A stretch of DNA of 64,000 nt from Spartobacteria bacterium (GTDB lineage Bacteria; Verrucomicrobiota; Verrucomicrobiia; Chthoniobacterales; UBA10450), in NCBI GenBank assembly GCA_003134785.1, contig PLCN01000015.1, positions 62,001 to 126,000 on the forward strand, given 5' to 3'. The notes below the pieces were generated by a model. The model did no database searches. It worked only from the letters and a program-made list of their open reading frames with translations, and was not told where the DNA came from. Below, one piece after another: positions 59,208 to 64,000 of the stretch (positions are counted from its first letter, which is position 1; each line of letters begins with the position of its first letter). A program made the position numbers and the translations under genes.

Positions 59208-59846
59208 TCAGATAACGAAGGTCAGCAATTTTTTCGCGGAACGCGCATACTCTGCCTTATCACGAGCTTGCAGCAAGCCGGAGACGATGACGACACGCCG
59301 AGCGCCTGCTTCGATCACTTCTGGCAGATTCTCCAGCTTGATTCCGCCGATGCAAAAGATCGGTATGCTCACCGCGTCGTGAACTTTCCGAATCTCGTCC
59401 AGACCGATTGGCGGGTAATCTGGTTTCGTCGGCGTCGCGAAAATCGGGCCGAAGCCGATGTAATCCGCGCCTTCGCAGAATGCGCGAATGGCCTGATCGA
59501 CGCTGTGAGTCGATTTGCCGACGACGCAGTTAGCACCGGCGATTTCCCGGACCGCAGCGACCGGAAGATCATCCTGGCCCACGTGTGCACCTTCCGCGCG
59601 CACGCGTCGAGCGATCTCGGGATAATCGTTGATCACAAGTGGAACGCCGTGTCGCGATGCGAGGTTGTGCAGCGTCGCGCCAATCTTCGCGATTTCCTCG
59701 AGCGACCGCGCCTTGGCGCGCAACTGGATGAGATCCACGCCACCGTCGATCATTTGTTCAGCGACGTTCTCGGCCTCCGAGCTTTCCACGTAGCTCAGAT
59801 CGAGAATGCCATAAAGCCGGCAACGACCTAGATCGGCGGGGGTCAA
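59208..59846 (-). CDS. thiE: Thiamine-phosphate synthase
   Basis: 212 residues, TTG start. It joins HMP-pyrophosphate to thiazole phosphate, giving thiamine phosphate. TIM-barrel with family motifs: DLIQLRAK, PLVINDYPEIARRVRAEGAHVGQDD (phosphate site), GKSTHSVDQA, YIGFGPIFATPTK, IPIFCIGGI and the closing RRVVIVSGLL. It sits 6 bases after accC and 9 before the PfkB gene, so it is in an acc-thi operon. No other thi genes are in the window. Confidence 0.93.
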   Translation of the reverse strand: MTPADLGRCRLYGILDLSYVESSEAENVAEQMIDGGVDLIQLRAKARSLEEIAKIGATLHNLASRHGVPLVINDYPEIARRVRAEGAHVGQDDLPVAAVREIAGANCVVGKSTHSVDQAIRAFCEGADYIGFGPIFATPTKPDYPPIGLDEIRKVHDAVSIPIFCIGGIKLENLPEVIEAGARRVVIVSGLLQARDKAEYARSAKKLLTFVI

Positions 59847-59852
59847 GGCAGA

Positions 59853-61238
59853 CTACTCGTGCAACCGCGTCGGCGTCGGTTTGATCTCGAAGTTATCCGA
59901 ATTCATGACGCGATCCACAAAGCCGGTGTCGTACCTGCCATTTTGGAAATCCGTGTTGCGCATGATGGCGCTGTGGAACGGGACCGTCGTCTTGATGCCG
60001 GTGATGTAATACTCCTCCAAGGCGCGACGCATGCGCGCGATCGCGGACGCGCGAGTGGCGCCGACCGTGATCAGTTTCGCGATCATCGAGTCGTAATAGG
60101 GCGGCACGACGTAACCGGTGTAAGCATGCGAATCGATTCTTACCCCTCGGCCTCCCGGTGCGTAATAAAACGCGATCCGTCCCGGCGACGGCTGAAAATT
60201 CTTCTCCGGATCTTCGGCATTGATGCGGCATTGGATGGCGTGGAGCCGCGCAGTTGCGTTAGCCACGTGCGGCGAGAGTCGTTCGCCCGACGCGATCAGG
60301 ATCTGCTCCTTGACCAGGTCGCAGCCGTAAACCTCCTCGGTGATCGTGTGCTCGACCTGGATGCGCGTGTTCATCTCGATGAAATAATAATGGCCGTCGT
60401 TATCGACCAGGAACTCCATTGTGCCGGCATTTTGATAGCCCACTGATTCCGCCAGCTTCACCGCGGCGTGGCCCATTTTCTTGCGTAATCCCGGCGAGAT
60501 CAACGGCGACGGACATTCTTCGATCACCTTTTGGTTGCGGCGTTGGATCGAGCAGTCCCGCTCCCCGAGATGGACGGTATGGCCATGCGCATCCGCCATG
60601 ATTTGGAATTCGATGTGATGCGGATTGATGATCAGCTTCTCGATGTAAACATCCCCGTTACCAAACGCCTTTTCCGCTTCCGTGCGGGCAGCATGAAACG
60701 CGGAGCCGAGGCTGGCTTCGTTGTGCGCGGCGCGCATGCCGCGGCCGCCGCCGCCAGCCACCGCCTTGACCATGAGCGGGTAACCGATCTTGCGCGCGAG
60801 CTTCAACGCGTCTTGCTCGGTCTCGACGATCCCGTCACTCCCCGGTGTGACCGAGACGCCGGCTTTGCGGGCGTGGGCGCGCGCCGAATTCTTGTCGCCC
60901 ATCGCGTGCATCGCGCGCGCGGGCGGACCGATGAACTTGATTTTGCAGCTCTCGCACACTTCGGCAAAGTGCGCGTTCTCAGAAAGGAACCCGTACCCGG
61001 GATGAATTGCATCCACGTCACCGACTTCGGCCGCGCTCATGATTCGATCGATCTTGAGATAACTCTCCGAGCTGGGAGGCGCGCCGATGCAAATCGCCTC
61101 GTCCGCGAGCTGCACATGGAGCGAATCGACATCCGCTTCCGAATAAACCGCGAGGGTGCGGATCCCGAGTTCCTTGCACGCGCGAATGATGCGTAGCGCG
61201 ATTTCGCCGCGATTAGCGATGAGAATTTTCTCGAACAT
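59853..61238 (-). CDS. accC: Biotin carboxylase subunit of acetyl-CoA carboxylase
   Basis: 461 residues, normal length. It carboxylates biotin on BCCP with ATP and bicarbonate, the first step of malonyl-CoA synthesis. Motifs: start [23 protein letters not shown]-grasp loop [26 protein letters not shown], and [14 protein letters not shown] with catalytic Glu, Asn and Arg. Downstream of accB after 91 bases holding an inverted repeat. Carbonic anhydrase at 3.6-4.3 kb could supply its bicarbonate. Followed by thiE. Confidence 0.96.
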   Translation of the reverse strand: MFEKILIANRGEIALRIIRACKELGIRTLAVYSEADVDSLHVQLADEAICIGAPPSSESYLKIDRIMSAAEVGDVDAIHPGYGFLSENAHFAEVCESCKIKFIGPPARAMHAMGDKNSARAHARKAGVSVTPGSDGIVETEQDALKLARKIGYPLMVKAVAGGGGRGMRAAHNEASLGSAFHAARTEAEKAFGNGDVYIEKLIINPHHIEFQIMADAHGHTVHLGERDCSIQRRNQKVIEECPSPLISPGLRKKMGHAAVKLAESVGYQNAGTMEFLVDNDGHYYFIEMNTRIQVEHTITEEVYGCDLVKEQILIASGERLSPHVANATARLHAIQCRINAEDPEKNFQPSPGRIAFYYAPGGRGVRIDSHAYTGYVVPPYYDSMIAKLITVGATRASAIARMRRALEEYYITGIKTTVPFHSAIMRNTDFQNGRYDTGFVDRVMNSDNFEIKPTPTRLHE

Positions 61239-61249
61239 CAGCTGAGAGT

Positions 61250-61330
61250 CGTTGGTTGAACGTTGAGAGAGTGGCGACTCAGACCAGTTCGGTTGGAACG
61301 CGTGCGATCTCTCAACTCGAAACTCTCAAC
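61250..61330. repeat. Imperfect inverted repeat between accB and accC
   Basis: On the plus strand GTTGAACGTTGAGAGAG near 61257-61273 is partly complementary to CTCTCAACTCGAAACTCTCA near 61311-61330. It lies wholly in the gap between accB and accC and may form a stem in the mRNA that sets the ratio of the two subunits. It recalls the heptamer array at 1421 in style. Confidence 0.5.
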
Positions 61331-61782
61331 TATTTCACCCGAAAAAGCACCTGGCCGAACTGCACTGGTTTTCCGCTCTCGGCCACGACTTCGGCAATCA
61401 CGCCTTTCGCTTCCGCCTTGATCTCGTTCATGACTTTCATCGCCTCGATGATGCAAACGACGGTTTCTTCCGTGACCTCTTTGCCCACGTCCACGAACGC
61501 CGGCGATTCTGGCGAAGCCGCGCGATAAAATGTTCCGACCATCGGAGAAACGATATCGCGCAGGGCGGCGCTTCTTTCGGCAGCTGCCGTTGTCGCCGGC
61601 AAAGGCGCAGCTGACGTGGTCGATGCCGGCATGGCCGCGGCCGGCGGTGGCGCGGTGAAAACAGTTTGCTCGCCTGCACCCTTTTGGAGTTTGAGCTTGA
61701 ACCCGTCCTTTTCCATTTCGAAGACCGACAAGTCGTTCTTCTTCATGAGGTCGATGACGGCCTTGATGTCTTTTAATTCCAA
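61330..61782 (-). CDS. accB: Biotin carboxyl carrier protein of acetyl-CoA carboxylase
   Basis: 150 residues, TTG start, supported by the family-typical opening MELKDIKAVIDLMKKNDLSVFEMEKDG. The alanine/proline-rich linker (APPPAAAMPASTTSAAPLPA) leads to the C-terminal biotinyl domain, SPMVGTFYRAASPESPAFVDVG and the biotinylation site EAMKVMNEI (Lys of AMKV). It carries CO2 from AccC to the transferase. Gene order accB-accC is normal for bacteria. Confidence 0.94.
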   Translation of the reverse strand: MELKDIKAVIDLMKKNDLSVFEMEKDGFKLKLQKGAGEQTVFTAPPPAAAMPASTTSAAPLPATTAAAERSAALRDIVSPMVGTFYRAASPESPAFVDVGKEVTEETVVCIIEAMKVMNEIKAEAKGVIAEVVAESGKPVQFGQVLFRVK

Positions 61783-61882
61783 AGTGGCTCCGTGGTCGAG
61801 GCTGGGCGTTTAGGTAAAGCGGTTTTCGGGGTGAGGTCAAGCAAACGAATGTGGGCGGGGTCTCAGTGGCCGGACTGGATCG

Positions 61883-62590
61883 TTATGGTCGCGGCACTAA
61901 GGCCGGTCCCACATTTTGATTTGAATCGCGTACCACTTTGCCATCGCGCATTTCCACCCGACGCGATGCAGCCCGCGCGACTTCGTCGCTGTGCGTAACC
62001 ACAATTAACGTCGTCATCTGTTCCGCGCTGATCTTCTCCAGCAATCGCATCACCGTCGCCGCCGAATGGGAATCGAGGTTGCCGGTCGGTTCATCCGCAA
62101 TCAACAACACGGGGTGGTGAACCAGCGCTCGGGCGATCGCAGTCCGCTGTTGTTCGCCGCCACTGAGTTGATGAATGAAATGCTTCGATCGATCGGCGAG
62201 GCCGACTAGCGCGACTAGCTCCGCTGCTCTCTTTTCACTTTCTTGCGGCGAAACTCCCTGCAAGAGCAAGGGAAAGCTGACATTTTCGAGCACATTCATC
62301 GTCGGCAAAAGATTGAAGAACTGAAAGACGAGACCCACTTGCCGGCGGCGGTATCGCGTGAGCGCGCTGTCTTCCGCGGTGTGCAGCGCGAGACCGTCGA
62401 CAAAAATTTCGCCGGCGGTCGGATATTCGAGTCCGGCCAGAAGATGGATGAGCGTGCTCTTGCCGCAACCGCTCGGGCCGCTCACCGCGACAAATTCGTT
62501 TCGCGCAATTTCGAGCGAGACTCCGTCCAGCGCGTGCACCGCCCGTTCGCCGGTCTTATAATGACGGGAAATGTTCCTCAGCGAGATCAA
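61883..62590 (-). CDS. LolD/MacB-type ABC transporter ATPase
   Basis: 235 residues, TTG start. Typical LolD/FtsE-like ATPase: GPSGCGKSTLIHLLAGLE (Walker A), VGLVFQFFNLLPTMNVLENV (Q-loop), LSGGEQQRTAIARAL (signature), LLIADEPTGNLDSHS (Walker B), THSDEVAR (H-loop). Such ATPases power lipoprotein release or MacB-like efflux and need a permease. None is next to it here, although a MacB-type permease remnant lies at 5.7 kb. Its start overlaps the divergent pseudouridine synthase gene by 20 bases. Confidence 0.88.
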   Translation of the reverse strand: MISLRNISRHYKTGERAVHALDGVSLEIARNEFVAVSGPSGCGKSTLIHLLAGLEYPTAGEIFVDGLALHTAEDSALTRYRRRQVGLVFQFFNLLPTMNVLENVSFPLLLQGVSPQESEKRAAELVALVGLADRSKHFIHQLSGGEQQRTAIARALVHHPVLLIADEPTGNLDSHSAATVMRLLEKISAEQMTTLIVVTHSDEVARAASRRVEMRDGKVVRDSNQNVGPALVPRP

Positions 62591-63356
62591 GGAAGTCTTA
62601 TCCGCCGCGTCCGCGCGCCGCGCAAACGATGCGCACGATTTCTCGATCGTGGCCGAGCGTGATGATTTCCTCGTGGTAGAGAAACCGCCGTTCCTGCTCG
62701 TTCATCCGAGCAAACCGAATGGGGCGCGCACGCTCTGGGGTGAGCTGAAACATCTTCTCGCCTTCGAGATCGCGAACGGCGGACAGGTTTCCATCGTTAA
62801 CCGGCTCGATCGAGAAACCAGCGGGCTCGTGCTCGTGGCCAAGAACGCGGCTGCCGCGCGCCGTTTCGGATTGCTGATGCAGGAACAGCGTATCGCCAAA
62901 GAATATCTGGCGATCGCTTGGGGCTGGCCGGAATGGGATCGCAAGATCGTGGATGCGCCGCTCGCTCGACAAGGAATTCATGCGCGGTCACCGATCTGGC
63001 TCAAGCAAGCGATTCATCCCACGGGCGCTCCGGCACGCACTGGATTGACCGTGGAGAGCCGGTTCTCTCGCCACGGGAACGGCGATCGGTTCAGCATTAT
63101 TCGAGCGGTTCCGCAGACGGGCCGCACCCATCAGATTCGCGTGCATCTGGCGTCGTTAGGCCATCCGATCGTAGGCGATAAAATTTACGGGCCGGATGAA
63201 AACCTGTATCTGGAGTTCATCGAGACCGGCTGGACGGCGGAACTCGAGCGACGGCTTCTGCTTCCGCGCCACGCGCTTCATTCCGCCTTGCTGGAAATTG
63301 AAGGTGAAGAAAGATGGACCAGTCCGTTGCCGGTGGATCTTGCGTCCTTCCTGTAG
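62571..63356 (+). CDS. RluA-family rRNA/tRNA pseudouridine synthase
   Basis: 261 residues as read. It converts uridine to pseudouridine in structured RNA. RluA motifs: VVEKPPFLLVHPS, catalytic VNRLDRETSGLVLVAKN with Asp, and QTGRTHQIRVHLASLGHPIVGDKIYG. No S4 domain. The 20-base overlap with the divergent LolD-like gene raises doubt about the start; a GTG at about 62649, just before the conserved region, is an alternative. Its stop TAG is the start of a CTGTAGCC palindrome. Target site in RNA unknown. Confidence 0.87.
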   Translation: MFLSEIKEVLSAASARRANDAHDFSIVAERDDFLVVEKPPFLLVHPSKPNGARTLWGELKHLLAFEIANGGQVSIVNRLDRETSGLVLVAKNAAAARRFGLLMQEQRIAKEYLAIAWGWPEWDRKIVDAPLARQGIHARSPIWLKQAIHPTGAPARTGLTVESRFSRHGNGDRFSIIRAVPQTGRTHQIRVHLASLGHPIVGDKIYGPDENLYLEFIETGWTAELERRLLLPRHALHSALLEIEGEERWTSPLPVDLASFL

Positions 63357-63427
63357 CCGCGCCTCTGTGAGGCGCGCGAGATAGCCGTCGCAGCTCCCAC
63401 GGCGTCGCTCATAGAGCGGCGGCTACA
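63354..63427. repeat. CTGTAGCC paired palindromes between converging genes
   Basis: CTGTAGCCGCGCCTCTGTGA then GGCGCG (from about 63353) forms one stem whose TAG is the stop of the pseudouridine synthase gene. The second, GTCGCTCATAGAGCGGCGGC then TACAG (63404-63427), is the inverted partner. The outer flanks CTGTAGCC and GGCTACAG also match. It lies between two converging genes. Confidence 0.8.
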
Positions 63428-63434
63428 GGAAACG

Positions 63435-64000
63435 CTACTTGTCCGTGATAACTTTGATGTCCGCCAGCCTGATCGTCTTGCCGTTGAAGTTGTGTTCGGT
63501 CGCGAGATTCAAACCGCCGAATGTTTGATACTTTTCCCAGGTCGCCTGCATTCCCTCGCCGGTTTTGGGAATGTAATCCCACGCGTGCACCAGCTTCGTC
63601 TTCGGGTCGAGGTAAAGATTGTATTGATCGGTCGGAGTCATACCGACCTGATCGAAACTCAGATGCAGCGTTTCGTAGGTGACACCGTTTATTTCTTTCG
63701 GTCCGGTCGCTTCCACCTTCACGCCTTTGTCGCGGATCTTCAGCGGCGCCAGGAACCAATAGGAATCGTTGACCCAGCGCGCATAAGCAGTTTTCCCATC
63801 ACCGTCGGGCGCGGGAGTCTTGAGATTGGACGTGGCATGGTGATCTGTCCCCTGCTTGTCCTTCCATTTCACTTCGTCGGTGTTGGCCGCGACGTTCCAG
63901 ATGTGTTGCGCGCTGAAGAGCGGCTTTCCTTCGCTTTCAACCACGAAAGTGAAATGCACCTCTTTCACTTTCGCCCAATTTTCACCACCGCTTGCTTTCC
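63435..64000 (-). CDS. Hypothetical protein, partial (5' end outside window)
   Basis: The frame is open through the window's right end (KASGGENWAKVKEVHFTFVV), so at least 188 residues are present and the start is missing. The visible part is beta-rich: PLFSAQHIWNVAANTDEVKW, ARWVNDSYWFLAPLKIRDKGV, YNLYLDPKTKLVHAWDYIPK, ATWEKYQTFGGLNLATEHNF. It resembles LolA/LppX-like periplasmic proteins of unknown function (DUF6503-like). No catalytic motif seen. Confidence 0.6.
   Translation of the reverse strand, partial: KASGGENWAKVKEVHFTFVVESEGKPLFSAQHIWNVAANTDEVKWKDKQGTDHHATSNLKTPAPDGDGKTAYARWVNDSYWFLAPLKIRDKGVKVEATGPKEINGVTYETLHLSFDQVGMTPTDQYNLYLDPKTKLVHAWDYIPKTGEGMQATWEKYQTFGGLNLATEHNFNGKTIRLADIKVITDK

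Overview
This window looks like a stretch of chromosome from a GC-rich soil bacterium, most likely of the Verrucomicrobiota (Chthoniobacterales-like). This is inferred from gene content: choice-of-anchor Q beta-helix proteins with a duplicated C-terminal domain, an ECF sigma factor next to a Ser/Thr kinase, TIGR03067, DUF5069, DUF4062/TPR and CHAT proteins, and a PafA-type ligase. No rRNA, phage, transposase or CRISPR array is visible. One tRNA (Arg-ACG) is present.

Layout. 1-2.7 kb: end of a glycoconjugate locus (ABC exporter, acyltransferase, glycosyltransferase). 2.8-7.3 kb: small household genes (carbonic anhydrase, methyltransferase, TetR plus a divergent membrane protein) with a MacB-type permease remnant. 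7.5-20 kb: three large secreted beta-helix paralogues around a divergent ECF sigma factor/Ser-Thr kinase pair. Two of the paralogues are a recent tandem duplication. 20.2-29.2 kb: unrelated small genes all on the minus strand, separated by attC-like repeats that begin GCCTAAC. This resembles a gene-cassette array without an integrase. It carries a Mrr-like endonuclease, two HEPN-like proteins, a nucleotidyltransferase, a lactate permease stub and a symporter/dehydrogenase pair.

29.4-33.2 kb: tandem radical SAM duplicates. 33.4-38.0 kb: a secreted protein, a GH75-like chitosanase, and a trypsin-like PDZ protease coupled to a catalytically dead paralogue. 38.1-42.8 kb: SGNH hydrolase, PafA-type ligase, DUF5069, a 40-residue membrane peptide, pterin carbinolamine dehydratase and a second glycosyltransferase. 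42.8-47.5 kb: tRNA-Arg, zinc ribbon, then a compact run of ECF sigma factor, small anti-sigma-like protein, GAF protein, cytoplasmic subtilase and a COG0523 metallochaperone that has lost its GTPase motifs.

47.5-55.5 kb: a four-gene minus-strand operon (secreted protein, CHASE2-cyclase, CHAT-TPR protease, DUF4062-TPR). It looks like a self-contained signalling and effector system and is the strongest candidate for something undescribed. 55.7-58.2 kb: metal transport pair and a lipoprotein. 58.3-64 kb: housekeeping (PfkB kinase, thiE, accC, accB, LolD-like ATPase, RluA-type pseudouridine synthase) and a partial gene.

A family of GC-rich palindromes, mostly TGTAG followed by a stem closing on CTCTGTGAG or GTCTATGAC, recurs across the window. 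It sits especially between convergent genes, where it sometimes supplies the stop codons. Start codons were often moved downstream of the longest open frame; each entry says why where it matters.
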